Below, piece after piece: positions 25,827 to 35,694 of a stretch of DNA of 64,000 nt (the stretch's first letter is position 1; every line of letters starts with the position of its first letter). The notes beneath the pieces were generated by a model. The model searched no databases. It saw nothing but the letters and a program-made list of their open reading frames with translations, and was not told the DNA's origin. A program made the translations under genes and the position numbers. This stretch comes from Serratia sp. DD3 (GTDB lineage Bacteria > Pseudomonadota > Gammaproteobacteria > Enterobacterales > Enterobacteriaceae): contig NZ_AYKS02000091.1 of NCBI RefSeq assembly GCF_000496755.2, forward strand, positions 1-64,000. Direction: 5' to 3'.

Positions 25827-26813
25827 ATGAACAAGAAGAGAATGACTATCCTCGGGGCGGCAGTGATTTTGATTGCCGCTGCAGCCTATGGATTCTGGTA
25901 TTACCAACAGCAGCAAGCAAAACCGCTGACGCTGTATGGCAATGTCGATATTCGCACCGTTAACCTGGGTTTCCGCGTTAACGGGCGGTTAGCTACGCTG
26001 GCAGTGGATGAAGGGGACCCGGTACAGCCAGGGCAATTACTGGGCAAGTTGGATGATGCCCCTTATCGCAATGCCTTGCAGCAGGCACAGGCGAATGTGG
26101 ACAGTGCCAGTGCTAACCTGGCGTTGTTGCAAGCGGGCTACCGTGATGAAGAAATAGCCCAGGTCCGTTCGCAGGTTGCCCAGTTGCTCGCCGCCTTTAG
26201 CTATGCCGACAGTTTCTACCAACGGCAACAGGGATTATGGGCGAAAAAGGCCACCTCGGCCGATGCACTGGAAGATGCACGCACCTCACGTAATCAGGCA
26301 CAAGCCAATCTGCAAGCAGCAAAAGATAAACTGGCGCAATATCTCAAGGGTAATCGCCCACAACAGATTGATGAGGCCAAAGCCAACCTGGCTCAAGCCG
26401 AAGCAGCTTTAGCGCAGGCTCAGTTGAATCTACAGGATACTACCCTGCTATCCCCCTCAGCCGGTACTGTGATGACGCGGGCGGTAGAGCCTGGCACCAT
26501 GCTCAATGCCGGGAGCACCGTATTGACGTTATCGCTAACGCACCCGGTATGGGTCCGCGCCTATATCAATGAAACCAGCCTGGGCAAAGCCGTTCCGGGC
26601 AGTGAAGTCTGGGTTTATACCGACGGCCAACCCAGCAAACCTTATCACGGCAAAATCGGCTTTGTTTCCCCTACGGCAGAATTTACCCCTAAAAGCGTAG
26701 AAACAGCGGATCTGCGCACTGATCTGGTGTATCGCCTACGGATCATCATTACCGATGCCGATGAGGCATTGCGCCAAGGGATGCCAGTTACCGTGCGTTT
26801 TTCACAACCGTAA
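25827..26813 (+). CDS. ybhG: HlyD-type membrane-fusion protein YbhG
   Basis: 328 residues with an N-terminal membrane anchor (about 6-24), a lipoyl/barrel-sandwich domain ([20 protein letters not shown], 40-90) and a long Ala/Gln-rich coiled-coil hairpin (about 90-215). The second lipoyl half and beta-barrel follow. It bridges the inner-membrane ABC exporter encoded downstream to the outer membrane. In E. coli, YbhFSR with this adaptor region is reported to confer tetracycline and Na+(Li+)/H+ export. It follows cecR by 20 bp and precedes ybhF by 9 bp. Confidence 0.92.
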   Translation: MNKKRMTILGAAVILIAAAAYGFWYYQQQQAKPLTLYGNVDIRTVNLGFRVNGRLATLAVDEGDPVQPGQLLGKLDDAPYRNALQQAQANVDSASANLALLQAGYRDEEIAQVRSQVAQLLAAFSYADSFYQRQQGLWAKKATSADALEDARTSRNQAQANLQAAKDKLAQYLKGNRPQQIDEAKANLAQAEAALAQAQLNLQDTTLLSPSAGTVMTRAVEPGTMLNAGSTVLTLSLTHPVWVRAYINETSLGKAVPGSEVWVYTDGQPSKPYHGKIGFVSPTAEFTPKSVETADLRTDLVYRLRIIITDADEALRQGMPVTVRFSQP

Positions 26814-26822
26814 GGAAGCGTG

Positions 26823-28559
26823 ATGACACAGGGACAGACAATTGAACTGGAAGGGGTGGAAAAACGCTTCCCGTCACTGGAAAAACCAGCAGTAGCCAGC
26901 CTGACAGCCACTTTGCGCAGTGGTTCAGTCACTGGATTGGTTGGCCCGGACGGTGCGGGTAAAACCACCCTGCTGCGGATGCTGGCGGGCTTGCTAAAAC
27001 CCAGCAGCGGTAAACTGACCGTTGCCGGGCTGGACCCTATTACTCAAGATCGTCAGTTACATGCCATTCTCGGTTATATGCCACAGAAATTTGGCTTGTA
27101 TGAAGATCTGAGTGTGATGGAAAACCTGACACTCTACGCTGACCTGCGTGGCGTCACCGGCACTTTGCGCAAGCAAACTTTTGACCAGTTGCTGACATTT
27201 ACTGATTTGACCCACTTTACCGAGCGGTTGGCGGGCAAACTTTCCGGCGGGATGAAACAGAAGCTGGGGTTAGCCTGTACCCTGGTGGGGCAACCGCAGG
27301 TGTTGCTGCTGGATGAACCGGGCGTGGGTGTTGACCCGATTTCTCGCCGTGAATTGTGGCGTATGGTGCATGAGTTGGCCAACGACGGCATGTTAATCCT
27401 CTGGAGCACCTCTTACCTGGATGAAGCCGAACAGTGCCGAGACGTGTTGTTGATGAACCAAGGGAAACTACTGTTCAGTGGCGCACCACAAGAACTGACC
27501 CAGCGTATGGCCGGGCGCACAATATTAATTGCCGCCCCAACTGGCAGCCACCGCGCCCTATTGCAACGGGCCGTCTGTTTACCCGCTGTCAGCGATGGGG
27601 TGATCCAGGGGAAGTATCTGCGGCTGATCGTTAAACCTGGGCAGCAGCACCAGCCTATTTTACAAGCATTGGCGATCCCCAACGCAGAATTAAATGAAAC
27701 CGAACCCCGCTTTGAAGATGCATTTATCGATCTGCTGGGTGGCGGCCCAAACAGTCAATCCGCATTGGCAGAGATCATGCCTACAGTGGCGGGTAACCAT
27801 TCAGAAACAGTGATTGAAGCGCAGGAGCTGACCAAAAAATTTGGTAACTTCATCGCCACCGACCAGGTGAATTTTAAAGTAAAGCGTGGTGAAATATTTG
27901 GTCTGCTCGGCCCTAACGGCGCAGGTAAATCCACCACCTTTAAAATGATGTGTGGCTTGCTGGTCCCCAGCTCAGGTAAAGCCCTGGTGCTAGGTCTGGA
28001 TTTGAAAACCAGCTCAGGTAAGGCGCGGCAGCATCTCGGTTATATGGCGCAAAAATTTTCGCTGTACGGTAACCTCACCGTGGCACAAAACCTGAAGTTC
28101 TTCTCCGGTGTCTACGGGCTGAGTGGCCAGCAACAGCGGGATAAAATCAACGCCATGTCGGCAGCATTCAACTTTGGTCCGATCCTCAAACAAACACCTG
28201 ATTCATTACCCCTGGGGTTTAAACAGCGCCTGGCCTTGGCCTGCGCCCTGATGCACGAACCGGATATTCTATTTCTTGATGAACCCACCTCGGGTGTTGA
28301 TCCACTGACCCGGCGTGAATTTTGGCTGCATATTAATGGCATGGTGGATAAAGGCGTCACCGTGATGGTCACCACCCACTTTATGGATGAGGCTGAATAC
28401 TGTGACCGCATTGGGTTGGTCTATCACGGCAAAATTATCGCCGCTGGCACACCTGACGCTCTAAAACAGCAGGTCGCCAGCACTGATAACCCCAACCCCT
28501 CAATGGAACAGACGTTCATCACCCTGGTGCAAGATTATGATCAGGAGGCAACCGCATGA
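26823..28559 (+). CDS. ybhF: ABC exporter ATPase YbhF, two nucleotide-binding domains
   Basis: 578 residues holding two ABC ATPase domains in one chain. Domain 1 (about 5-230) has GPDGAGKT and [12 protein letters not shown]; domain 2 (about 330-560) has GPNGAGKST and a degenerate signature [12 protein letters not shown], followed by [11 protein letters not shown]. It powers the YbhS/YbhR permease pair. The ATG at 26823 has AAGGAAG seven bases upstream; a GTG three bases before it is also possible. Its stop overlaps the ybhS start (ATGA). Confidence 0.92.
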   Translation: MTQGQTIELEGVEKRFPSLEKPAVASLTATLRSGSVTGLVGPDGAGKTTLLRMLAGLLKPSSGKLTVAGLDPITQDRQLHAILGYMPQKFGLYEDLSVMENLTLYADLRGVTGTLRKQTFDQLLTFTDLTHFTERLAGKLSGGMKQKLGLACTLVGQPQVLLLDEPGVGVDPISRRELWRMVHELANDGMLILWSTSYLDEAEQCRDVLLMNQGKLLFSGAPQELTQRMAGRTILIAAPTGSHRALLQRAVCLPAVSDGVIQGKYLRLIVKPGQQHQPILQALAIPNAELNETEPRFEDAFIDLLGGGPNSQSALAEIMPTVAGNHSETVIEAQELTKKFGNFIATDQVNFKVKRGEIFGLLGPNGAGKSTTFKMMCGLLVPSSGKALVLGLDLKTSSGKARQHLGYMAQKFSLYGNLTVAQNLKFFSGVYGLSGQQQRDKINAMSAAFNFGPILKQTPDSLPLGFKQRLALACALMHEPDILFLDEPTSGVDPLTRREFWLHINGMVDKGVTVMVTTHFMDEAEYCDRIGLVYHGKIIAAGTPDALKQQVASTDNPNPSMEQTFITLVQDYDQEATA

Positions 28560-29682
28560 ATAATCAAAGCGCTTTTTCCTGGCGACGTTTGCGCGCCCTG
28601 TGCCTCAAAGAAACCCGGCAAATATTGCGCGATCCCAGTAGCGGGCTGATTGCCGTTGTTATTCCCTTGATGCTGTTATTTATCTTTGGCTATGGTATCA
28701 ACCTGGATTCCAGCAAATTACGGCTGGGGATCCTGATGGAACAACAAAGTGCTGATGCCCGTGATCTGGCGAATGCCTTTGCCGGGTCACCCTATATTCA
28801 ACCGACGATCAGCGATAACCGACAACAGTTAATTCAAATGATGCAGGCGGGCACTATCCGTGGCCTAGTGGTGATCCCCAACGATTTTGCCGAGCATCTG
28901 GCACGCCCCACTGACCCAGCACCGCTACAAGTTATTACTGATGGTAGTCGGCCAACTTTGTACAAGGATATACCCAGGGGGTCTGGCAAATCTGGCAGCA
29001 GCAACGCGCCAGTGATCAAGGGCAGACTACCCAGCCGCTGATCGATATTCAGATGCGTTTCTGGTTTAACCCGGCGGCCATTAGCCAGCACTTTATTATT
29101 CCCGGCGCCATTACCATTATTATGACGGTGATCGGGGCAATTCTGACTTCACTGGTTATTGCCCGCGAATGGGAACGCGGCACCATGGAAGCGTTGCTTT
29201 CAACTCAGGTGACGCGCAGTGAACTGCTACTCTCCAAACTAGTGCCTTACTATTTTCTAGGAATGGGTGCCATGGTGCTGTGCATGGTGGTGGCGGTGTT
29301 TGTGCTGGGGGTGCCATTCCGCGGGTCACTGCTGATGTTGTTCCTGATCAGCAGTCTGTTTCTGGCCAGCACGCTCGGCATGGGGTTATTAATCTCCACC
29401 ATTACCCGCAACCAGTTTAATGCTGCCATGGTGGCCTTGAATGCCGCTTTTCTACCTTCAATTATGCTCTCCGGCTTTATTTTCGAGATCGACAGTATGC
29501 CTGCAGTGGTGCGCATGGTGACCTACATCATTCCTGCTCGTTACTTTGTCAGCACACTGCAAACGCTGTTCCTGGCAGGCAATATCACCACGGTATTGAT
29601 GATTAATCTGCTGTTTTTGATCGCCTCTGCCACGGTGTTTATCGGCCTGACAGCCTGGAAAACCCGGCGGCGGTTAGATTAA
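28556..29682 (+). pseudogene. ybhS: ABC permease YbhS, disrupted by a frameshift
   Basis: Two frames together equal E. coli YbhS. The first (28556-29041) runs from [16 protein letters not shown] to ITDGSRP and then turns into nonsense. The correct continuation, [16 protein letters not shown] and on through [13 protein letters not shown], is in the next frame. The break is at about 28950-28957, where CGGCCAACTTT replaces what should encode a PNTANF-like stretch. A 10-bp deletion there restores the family length (378 residues against 377 in E. coli). The lost repeat CCAAC...CCAAC suggests slippage. The downstream frame could restart at ATG 29053 and keep all membrane segments except the first. 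Confidence 0.85.
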
Positions 29683-29696
29683 GGAGAATGAGAGCT

Positions 29697-30803
29697 ATGT
29701 TTCACCGTCTGTGGACGTTGATCGTCAAAGAAATGCAATCACTGCTACGCGACCCGCAAACACGGGCCATTCTGGTGATGCCTGTGCTGCTGCAGGTGTT
29801 GTTATTCCCCTTCGCCGCCACGCTGGAAGTGACTAATGCCACTATCGCCGTCTACAGTGAAGACAGTGGCCCTCACTCCATTGAACTGACTCAGCGCTTA
29901 GCCAAAACCCAAGCCTTTTCTCAGGTTTTGTTGCTACGTAATCCTCAGCAGATCAGAACCACCATCGACAACCAACAGGCCCTGTTGCTGGTGCGTTTTC
30001 CTGCGGATTTCTCGCGCAACATCGCCAATGGCCATTCAGCATCACTGCAGTTGATCCTGGATGGGCGTAACTCGAACAGTGCGCAAATTGCTGCTAACTA
30101 TGTGCAGCAGATTGTGCAAAATTATCAGAATGAATTGCTCGGTTCACAGCTCAAACCCAATAACAGCGAATTGGTGGTGCGTAACTGGTACAACCCGAAT
30201 CTGAATTACAAATGGTTCGTGGTACCTTCATTAATCGCCATGATCACCACCATTGGCGTGATGATCGTTACTTCACTGTCAGTGGCGCGCGAACGTGAGC
30301 AAGGTACATTGGAGCAGTTGCTGGTTTCCCCGTTAACCACCTGGCAGATTTTTATCGGCAAAGCAGTACCCGCACTGGTTGTGGCCACCTTCCAGGCTTC
30401 TATCGTGCTGCTTATTGGGATCTTTGCCTACCAAATCCCGTTCGCTGGTTCACTACTGCTGTTTTACGCCACTATGCTGATTTACGGGCTTTCACTGGTG
30501 GGGTTTGGGCTGCTGATTTCTTCACTGTGTGCCACACAACAGCAGGCATTTATCGGGGTGTTTGTCTTTATGATGCCAGCCATACTGCTTTCCGGTTATG
30601 TCTCGCCGGTTGAGAATATGCCCATTTGGCTGCAACATTTCACCTGGGTAAACCCTATCCGGCACTTTACCGACATCACCAAACAGATCTATCTGAAAGA
30701 TGCCAGCTTTTCCATTATCTGGCATAGCTTATGGCCACTTTTGGTGATCACCGCCACCACTGGCAGCGGTGCCTACGCCCTGTTCCGGCGCAAAATTACG
30801 TAA
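29697..30803 (+). CDS. ybhR: ABC permease YbhR
   Basis: 368 residues, ABC-2 type permease with one N-terminal membrane segment, a periplasmic domain (about 45-170) and five C-terminal segments, closely matching E. coli YbhR (for example [14 protein letters not shown] and [19 protein letters not shown]). It forms the heterodimeric export channel with YbhS. The ATG at 29697 lies ten bases after AGGAG; the earlier ATG at 29688 is too close to that site. It is last in the cecR-ybhGFSR operon. Whether it works depends on the state of ybhS. Confidence 0.92.
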   Translation: MFHRLWTLIVKEMQSLLRDPQTRAILVMPVLLQVLLFPFAATLEVTNATIAVYSEDSGPHSIELTQRLAKTQAFSQVLLLRNPQQIRTTIDNQQALLLVRFPADFSRNIANGHSASLQLILDGRNSNSAQIAANYVQQIVQNYQNELLGSQLKPNNSELVVRNWYNPNLNYKWFVVPSLIAMITTIGVMIVTSLSVAREREQGTLEQLLVSPLTTWQIFIGKAVPALVVATFQASIVLLIGIFAYQIPFAGSLLLFYATMLIYGLSLVGFGLLISSLCATQQQAFIGVFVFMMPAILLSGYVSPVENMPIWLQHFTWVNPIRHFTDITKQIYLKDASFSIIWHSLWPLLVITATTGSGAYALFRRKIT

Positions 30804-30862
30804 CACAGGTGCATTAGCGACAAGCGCAACAAGATTTAAAGCATAGAGGGAATAACGGGGGC

Positions 30863-31282
30863 TTAATGCTGGCTCCAGTCCTCAATAGTCAGCCCCGGAA
30901 CTCGCTCAAATTCACGCTTATTATTGGTCACCAGGATAGCCCCCACGGCCAGTGCATGCCCGGCAATCGCAGTGTCATTGGGCCCAATCGGCTTTCCCGC
31001 TGCTGCCAATACGGTCTTGACCTCCGTGGTGGCATCAACGGCAGCCTGGTCCCACGGCAGCACCGCATCAAGGCGGGCACAAAAGGCATCAACCAGTTTT
31101 ATATGCCTAGGAGACGCTTTTTTGCCGATAGCACCAAAGCGCATTTCAGCATAGGTAATGGCCGATACCACAATGCGGTGACGCCGCAGCACCGTCTGTT
31201 CAAGACGTTGCAAAAGTAACTTCGGTTGCTCGCGCATGATAAAAGAGCAAATGTTGGTATCCAACATGTAGGTTCTACTCAT
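30863..31282 (-). CDS. vapC: VapC-type PIN-domain toxin ribonuclease
   Basis: 139 residues. PIN-domain acidic residues are visible: D8 in YMLDTNICSF, E46 in AEMRFG and the aspartate of GPNDTAIAGHAL, with VTNNKREFERV near the end. This pattern matches the Shigella/Salmonella MvpT/VapC group, which cleaves initiator tRNA; that target is inferred. It overlaps vapB by 4 bp (ATGA), so toxin translation depends on antitoxin translation. Confidence 0.92.
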   Translation of the reverse strand: MSRTYMLDTNICSFIMREQPKLLLQRLEQTVLRRHRIVVSAITYAEMRFGAIGKKASPRHIKLVDAFCARLDAVLPWDQAAVDATTEVKTVLAAAGKPIGPNDTAIAGHALAVGAILVTNNKREFERVPGLTIEDWSQH

Positions 31283-31509
31283 AACACAATGCGTCCTTCG
31301 TCACTGATAATATCCTCACGATCCGCCATAAAGTCTGAGTCGGCGATTTCTTTCTGCGACAACGAACTCCAGGTCGGTCTGACAGGTCGTAAGATAATAG
31401 CGTCCCCTTCCCGGATAATCTCCAACTCGTTAACGCCTTCAAAATCCAGATCGCGGGGAAGACGAATAGCTCGGTTATTACCATTTCTAAATACAGATAC
31501 TGTTCGCAT
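31279..31509 (-). CDS. vapB: VapB-type antitoxin
   Basis: 76 residues: an AbrB/SpoVT-type swapped-hairpin DNA-binding domain (MRTVSVFRNGNNRAIRLPRDL, EIIREGDAIILRPV, about 1-48) followed by an acidic toxin-wrapping tail. It binds and neutralises VapC and represses its own promoter. The ATG sits after AGAAGAAAA-type purines. Gene pair order (antitoxin first, 4-bp overlap) is standard for vapBC. It replaces genes found between ybhR and ybhL in E. coli. Confidence 0.92.
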   Translation of the reverse strand: MRTVSVFRNGNNRAIRLPRDLDFEGVNELEIIREGDAIILRPVRPTWSSLSQKEIADSDFMADREDIISDEGRIVL

Positions 31510-31547
31510 TTTCTTCTCCTGCCCAGTTGAGCGTTATTATCATTGAT

Positions 31548-31564
31548 TGCATGATCTAGATGCA
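31548..31564. promoter_or_regulatory. Possible VapB operator
   Basis: TGCAT and ATGCA pair around GATCTAG, 39 bp upstream of vapB. Position fits autorepression; the short arms keep confidence low. Confidence 0.3.
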
Positions 31565-31698
31565 GATGCCTGACATATGCATAGGTAAAGTATATGCTGA
31601 TAATTGACCGATGTACACCTAGGACTGGTTGAAAAGGTAACAACGGGAATTATGCGGTTAGGACGACTGGCGGCACTGGCAGGAGGAGATAAAAGGAT

Positions 31699-31720
31699 AA
31701 GGCGCTGCGTGCAGCGCCTT
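31699..31720 (-). terminator. ybhL terminator
   Basis: AAGGCGCTGC and GCAGCGCCTT form a perfect 10-bp hairpin just past the ybhL stop; on the minus strand it is followed by ATCCTTTTATC. Confidence 0.7.
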
Positions 31721-31729
31721 CGGTGATCA

Positions 31730-32437
31730 TTAGCGGCGATTGCCGAAAATACGCAATAACATCAGGAACAGGTTGATAAAATCCAGGTACAAGGTTAATG
31801 CACCCACAATGGAGTACTTACGGAAGTTATCTCTATCATCCGGATTCAACTGTTCACCCAACGCTTTCAATTTTTGCGTGTCATAAGCCGTCAGGCCGAC
31901 AAAGATCAACACGCCAATATAGGTGACCGCCCACATCAATGCAGGGCTTTTCAGCCAGATATTAACCAAGGAAGCCAGAATAATGCCGATCAACCCCATA
32001 AACAGCATGCTGCCCAAACCGCTCAGATCACGCTTAGTGGTATAGCCATATAGGCTCATGGCACCAAACATACCGGCGGTGACTACAAACGTTACTGCTA
32101 TCGACTCGCCGGTATATTGCAACAGAATCATCGACAATGTTAACCCGGTTAATGCCGAGTAGAGCATAAACAGCCCGGTAGCCATGGACCCACTCAAGCG
32201 ATTAACCATGCCGGAAATAACAAACACCAACCCGAGTTGCGCGATAACCAGACCAAAGAAAGTGAGCTGACTTGAAAAGATAAAACTGATAATTGCTGGC
32301 GTACTTGCTGCATACCAAGCAACAAACGCCGTTAACAGCAAACCACAGGTCATCCAGCCATAGACTTGCGCCATATAAGCCTGAATGCCACTGTTGGCAC
32401 GTTCAACAATTGAACCATTACGTGGATATCGGTCCAT
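31730..32437 (-). CDS. ybhL: Bax inhibitor-1 family membrane protein YbhL
   Basis: 235 residues, E. coli length 234, with seven membrane segments. The BI-1/YccA signature includes YMAQVYGWMTCGLLLTA and the C-terminal AYDTQKLKALGEQ, where the aspartates form the calcium- or proton-sensing latch known from the BsYetJ structure. Possible calcium leak channel. It is monocistronic, with a terminator downstream, and lies next to moaE as in E. coli. Confidence 0.92.
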   Translation of the reverse strand: MDRYPRNGSIVERANSGIQAYMAQVYGWMTCGLLLTAFVAWYAASTPAIISFIFSSQLTFFGLVIAQLGLVFVISGMVNRLSGSMATGLFMLYSALTGLTLSMILLQYTGESIAVTFVVTAGMFGAMSLYGYTTKRDLSGLGSMLFMGLIGIILASLVNIWLKSPALMWAVTYIGVLIFVGLTAYDTQKLKALGEQLNPDDRDNFRKYSIVGALTLYLDFINLFLMLLRIFGNRR

Positions 32438-32560
32438 GACGGTTACCTTTAAAGTTAAGCCAAGTTATGGGGAATATCCCCGGTCATTGATAAGCGTATC
32501 ACAGAAATTGCAACACTAAACCAGCATCAGTCAGGTATATTTTGCTTATGGCACACTCAA

Positions 32561-33013
32561 TTACCAGCGCTTGGCAGCCTGTTGATCGGAGTCACGGGCT
32601 TCTACCCAGCGCTCACCCTGCCCGGTCGCTTCACGTTTCCAGAAAGGTGCACGCGTTTTCAAATAATCCATAATAAACTCAGCAGCATCAAACGCTTCAC
32701 TACGGTGTGCGCCACTCACCCCAACAAACACAATTTCATCGCCGGGGAACAGATCACCTACACGGTGGATTACCGTTACTCGCTGCAATGACCAGCGAGA
32801 ACGAGCTTGAGCCACAATCTCGCCAAGCGCCTTTTCTGTCATGCCAGGGTAATGTTCCAGCGACAAAGCGCTCACCTGATCGCCGAGGTTATGATTACGC
32901 ACCTTGCCCGTAAAAGTGACAACGGCACCGTCATCATTACATTCGGCCAACCATGGGTACTCTTCGCCGACACTAAAGGGTGCCGCGCCCACACGAATAC
33001 GCGTATTGTCCAT
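32561..33013 (-). CDS. moaE: Molybdopterin synthase catalytic subunit
   Basis: 150 residues, E. coli MoaE length. Combines with thiocarboxylated MoaD to convert cyclic pyranopterin monophosphate to molybdopterin. The family residues R39-like (VRNHNLGDQVSALSLEHY), HRVGDLFPGDEIVFVGVSGAHR and the catalytic lysine region LKTRAPFWKRE are present. It is the last gene of moaABCDE, starting two bases after the moaD stop. Confidence 0.95.
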   Translation of the reverse strand: MDNTRIRVGAAPFSVGEEYPWLAECNDDGAVVTFTGKVRNHNLGDQVSALSLEHYPGMTEKALGEIVAQARSRWSLQRVTVIHRVGDLFPGDEIVFVGVSGAHRSEAFDAAEFIMDYLKTRAPFWKREATGQGERWVEARDSDQQAAKRW

Positions 33014-33015
33014 TG

Positions 33016-33261
33016 TTAACCCCCGGTAACCGGCGGGAAGAAAGCCACTTCATCCCCAGCTTTCAACGGGTGTTCCGGGCCCACCAGCGACTGATTAACC
33101 GCCGTTAATAATTTGCCAGGCTCAAGGGCCAAAGCCCAACGCTCACCACGTTCACATAACGACTGGCGCAGGTCTTCCACCGTAGTGTATTGCGCAGGTA
33201 CACTCAGCGTACTGGTGCCCACCAGTTCCCGGACCTGAGCAAAAAACAGTATGTTAATCAT
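33016..33261 (-). CDS. moaD: Molybdopterin synthase sulfur-carrier subunit
   Basis: 81-residue beta-grasp protein ending in PPVTGG; the terminal Gly-Gly is adenylated and thiocarboxylated by MoeB and donates sulfur to the pterin through MoaE. Its start overlaps the end of moaC by 4 bp (ATGA), and moaE follows at once. Same length as E. coli MoaD. Confidence 0.95.
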   Translation of the reverse strand: MINILFFAQVRELVGTSTLSVPAQYTTVEDLRQSLCERGERWALALEPGKLLTAVNQSLVGPEHPLKAGDEVAFFPPVTGG

Positions 33262-33737
33262 GCTCCCGCCTTAAAATCACCGGATTTACCGCCACTTTTC
33301 GTCAGCAACCGCACCGGGCCAATCACCATGTCTTTTTGCACCGCTTTGCACATATCATAGATAGTCAACGCCGCTACAGATGCCGCCGTCAGCGCTTCCA
33401 TTTCTACCCCGGTTTTCCCGGTCAAACGGCAGCAGGTTTCAATACGCACACGATTAAACTCCACCTGGGCCTCAAGCTGGACCTCGACCTTACTCAACAT
33501 CAGCGGATGACACAGGGGGATCAGTTCCCAGGTACGCTTCGCTGCCTGAATGGCGGCAATACGGGCGGTAGCAAATACGTCCCCTTTATGGTGGCGTCCA
33601 TCAACAATCATCGCCAGCGTGGCGGCCTGCATTTCAACATAGGCCTCGGCACGGGCTTCGCGCACCGTCTCCGCTTTGGCTGAAACGTCCACCATATGCG
33701 CTTCACCAGCAGCATTAATATGTGTTAACTGCGTCAT
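33258..33737 (-). CDS. moaC: Cyclic pyranopterin monophosphate synthase
   Basis: 159 residues. Converts 3',8-cyclo-dihydro-GTP from MoaA to cPMP. Conserved segments include [31 protein letters not shown] with the catalytic histidine and [24 protein letters not shown] with the catalytic lysine and aspartate. It overlaps moaD by 4 bp and follows moaB by 3 bp. Confidence 0.95.
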   Translation of the reverse strand: MTQLTHINAAGEAHMVDVSAKAETVREARAEAYVEMQAATLAMIVDGRHHKGDVFATARIAAIQAAKRTWELIPLCHPLMLSKVEVQLEAQVEFNRVRIETCCRLTGKTGVEMEALTAASVAALTIYDMCKAVQKDMVIGPVRLLTKSGGKSGDFKAGA

Positions 33738-33740
33738 AAA

Positions 33741-34253
33741 TTACTTCTTCAAATGGGGTAAAAAATTACATGGGCGATGGCGTGCGTCCAACTGCTCGGC
33801 AATGATGCGTTGCCAAGCAGTACGGCAGGCACGAGTGGAACCCGGCATGGCGAAAATTACCGTCTGATTGGCCATCCCCGCCAATGCACGCGACTGAATC
33901 GCCGCAGTGCCAATCTCTTCAAATGAGAGCGTGCGGAACAGTTCGCCAAACCCTTCTACCTGGCGATCAAACAGGGGCAATAACGCCTCGGGGGTATTGT
34001 CGCCCCCCGTAAAGCCAGTGCCGCCATTGATCAACACCACCTGCACTTCGTCGCTGGCAATCCACACACTCACCAGCGCACGGATCTGATAGATATTGTC
34101 TTTCACCAAGGCACGCGTCACCACATGATGCCCCGCCTGTTCTGCGGCTTCCTGTAGATATTGACCGGAGGTATCTTCCGCTTCAGTGCGGCGGTCGGTA
34201 ACGGTGAGAATGGCAATGTTTGCCGGAATGAATTCACTACTGACCTGGCTCAT
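33741..34253 (-). CDS. moaB: Molybdopterin biosynthesis protein MoaB
   Basis: 170 residues of the MogA/MoaB fold. It starts SSEFIPANIAILTVTDRRT and carries NGGTGFTGGDNTPEALLPL, the phosphate/pterin-binding loop. E. coli MoaB has no proven enzyme activity, whereas archaeal and plant relatives adenylate molybdopterin. It sits between moaA and moaC in the operon. Confidence 0.95.
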   Translation of the reverse strand: MSQVSSEFIPANIAILTVTDRRTEAEDTSGQYLQEAAEQAGHHVVTRALVKDNIYQIRALVSVWIASDEVQVVLINGGTGFTGGDNTPEALLPLFDRQVEGFGELFRTLSFEEIGTAAIQSRALAGMANQTVIFAMPGSTRACRTAWQRIIAEQLDARHRPCNFLPHLKK

Positions 34254-34316
34254 GGCGAGTTTGCTCCCCTAACGTAAATACGCTGCATGTTAAATCAACT
34301 TGAGCTTAGGTGGCGT

Positions 34317-35303
34317 TCAACCGCCAATAAACGATAAATTTGGTGTGATACCGCTGTTACCCTGATGCAGGAAGTGACTCTGTTTTTTGGCTTGCAAACC
34401 ACTGTGAATACGCATTTTCAACTGAGTCAGTTGGCTGTCATCGGCCAACAAATCACGCAGCGGTATACCTTGTTCACCAAATAAGCACAAATGTAGATTG
34501 CCAATGGCTGAAACCCGCAGGCGGTTACAGGTAGTACAGAAATCTTTTTCATAGGGCATGATCAAGCCAATTTCACCCTGATAATCGGGATGGCTAAAGA
34601 CCTGAGCTGGGCCATCATGAGTGCCCCTTGGCTGTTGCTGCCATCCCTGTTGCTGCAGTTGCTGGCGGATGATAGCGCCGGAAATATGGCGCTGGCGGAA
34701 CAACTGGCTACCTTCGCCGGTTTCCATTAATTCAATAAACCGCAGTTGGATTGGCCGATGTTTGATCCAAGCAAGGAAACTGGCCAACTTTTGGTGATTA
34801 ATATCGCGCATCAGCACGGTATTCACTTTTACCCGCTGGTAACCCGCTGCAAAGGCGGCATCAATGCCATCCATCACCTGGCGAAACTTGTCCTGACCGG
34901 TAATTGCCTGGAACTGACGCGGGTCAAGGCTATCAACACTGACATTAATTGCCGTGAGGCCGGCATCACGCCAACTCGCCACATCACGCGCCAAACGGTA
35001 ACCATTGGTAGTTACCGCCAAGGTGCGAATTGCCGGGTTTTCACGCACAGCAGCGATGATCTCGGTAAAATCACGGCGTAAAGAGGGTTCGCCCCCTGTC
35101 AGGCGGACTTTTTCAGTCCCCAACTCAGCGAATACACGGCTGACACGGCGGATTTCATCTAAAGAGAGGAATGTTTTCGGGCTACCACTGGGTTTATAAC
35201 CCTCGGGCAAGCAGTAAGTGCAACGAAAGTTGCATACATCGGTGATCGACAGACGCAAATAGTAAAATTTGCGCTCAAAAGCATCTATAAGTTGCGGTAC
35301 CAT
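34317..35303 (-). CDS. moaA: GTP 3',8-cyclase (radical SAM)
   Basis: 328-residue radical-SAM enzyme, first step of molybdenum-cofactor synthesis, acting on GTP. The N-terminal SAM-cluster motif is [10 protein letters not shown], followed by [11 protein letters not shown]. The C-terminal cluster motif [20 protein letters not shown] binds the second [4Fe-4S]. The frame reaches a TTG at 35315, but GGAAGG stands just before the ATG at 35303, and the length then agrees with E. coli (329). It is first in moaABCDE, behind a Moco riboswitch. Confidence 0.95.
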   Translation of the reverse strand: MVPQLIDAFERKFYYLRLSITDVCNFRCTYCLPEGYKPSGSPKTFLSLDEIRRVSRVFAELGTEKVRLTGGEPSLRRDFTEIIAAVRENPAIRTLAVTTNGYRLARDVASWRDAGLTAINVSVDSLDPRQFQAITGQDKFRQVMDGIDAAFAAGYQRVKVNTVLMRDINHQKLASFLAWIKHRPIQLRFIELMETGEGSQLFRQRHISGAIIRQQLQQQGWQQQPRGTHDGPAQVFSHPDYQGEIGLIMPYEKDFCTTCNRLRVSAIGNLHLCLFGEQGIPLRDLLADDSQLTQLKMRIHSGLQAKKQSHFLHQGNSGITPNLSFIGG

Positions 35304-35452
35304 AACACCTTCCAAATACGGGAGATGCGAGCGTTTCCACTCTGCACCCTGGTGGCTGACATCGCCACGGCCAAGATACCTTATTGCGTGTAAAACAACT
35401 TAGGTAGCAAGGCTAGGAGTTTGAGTTCCCTTCCATTCACTGCAAATATAAC
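35304..35452 (-). ncRNA. Molybdenum-cofactor (Moco) riboswitch upstream of moaA
   Basis: Read on the minus strand, the moaA leader contains ACTCCTAGCC (about 35411-35420), the stem GTGGC/GCCAC around GATGTCA (35353-35369), CCAGGGTGCAG, the GAGTGGAAACGCTC hairpin with a GAAA tetraloop (35329-35342), and then GCATCTCCCGTATTTGGAAGG leading into the ribosome site. From memory these are conserved parts of the Moco RNA motif that regulates moaA in E. coli by hiding its ribosome site when cofactor is plentiful. Boundaries are approximate. Confidence 0.7.
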
Positions 35453-35694
35453 TGGAACGAAACCGTGGTTTTTTCAGGATTCTAGCGCTAAACAGCGGTG
35501 ATACCAATGAGTAATTTCGATATATAGCTGTTTACACAACGCTTTTTTAGCGTCCCAAACACTGATAATCATCATAACCGGTTGTTAGCAGGATGAATTG
35601 ACCGGAATCACGCAAATCGCACTCTAGATCGTGTTTTGCAGCCAAATCCGCTACCCTATGCAGGTTGTTTCTCTCCCCAGAGCTAAGGAGTTTT
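35304..35694. other. moaA/ybhK divergent promoter region
   Basis: 391 bp. The moaA-proximal half is the Moco riboswitch; the rest carries unassigned promoters and no further gene. AACAGCGGTGATACCAATGAG-like text near 35490 has no recognised meaning. Confidence 0.5.
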
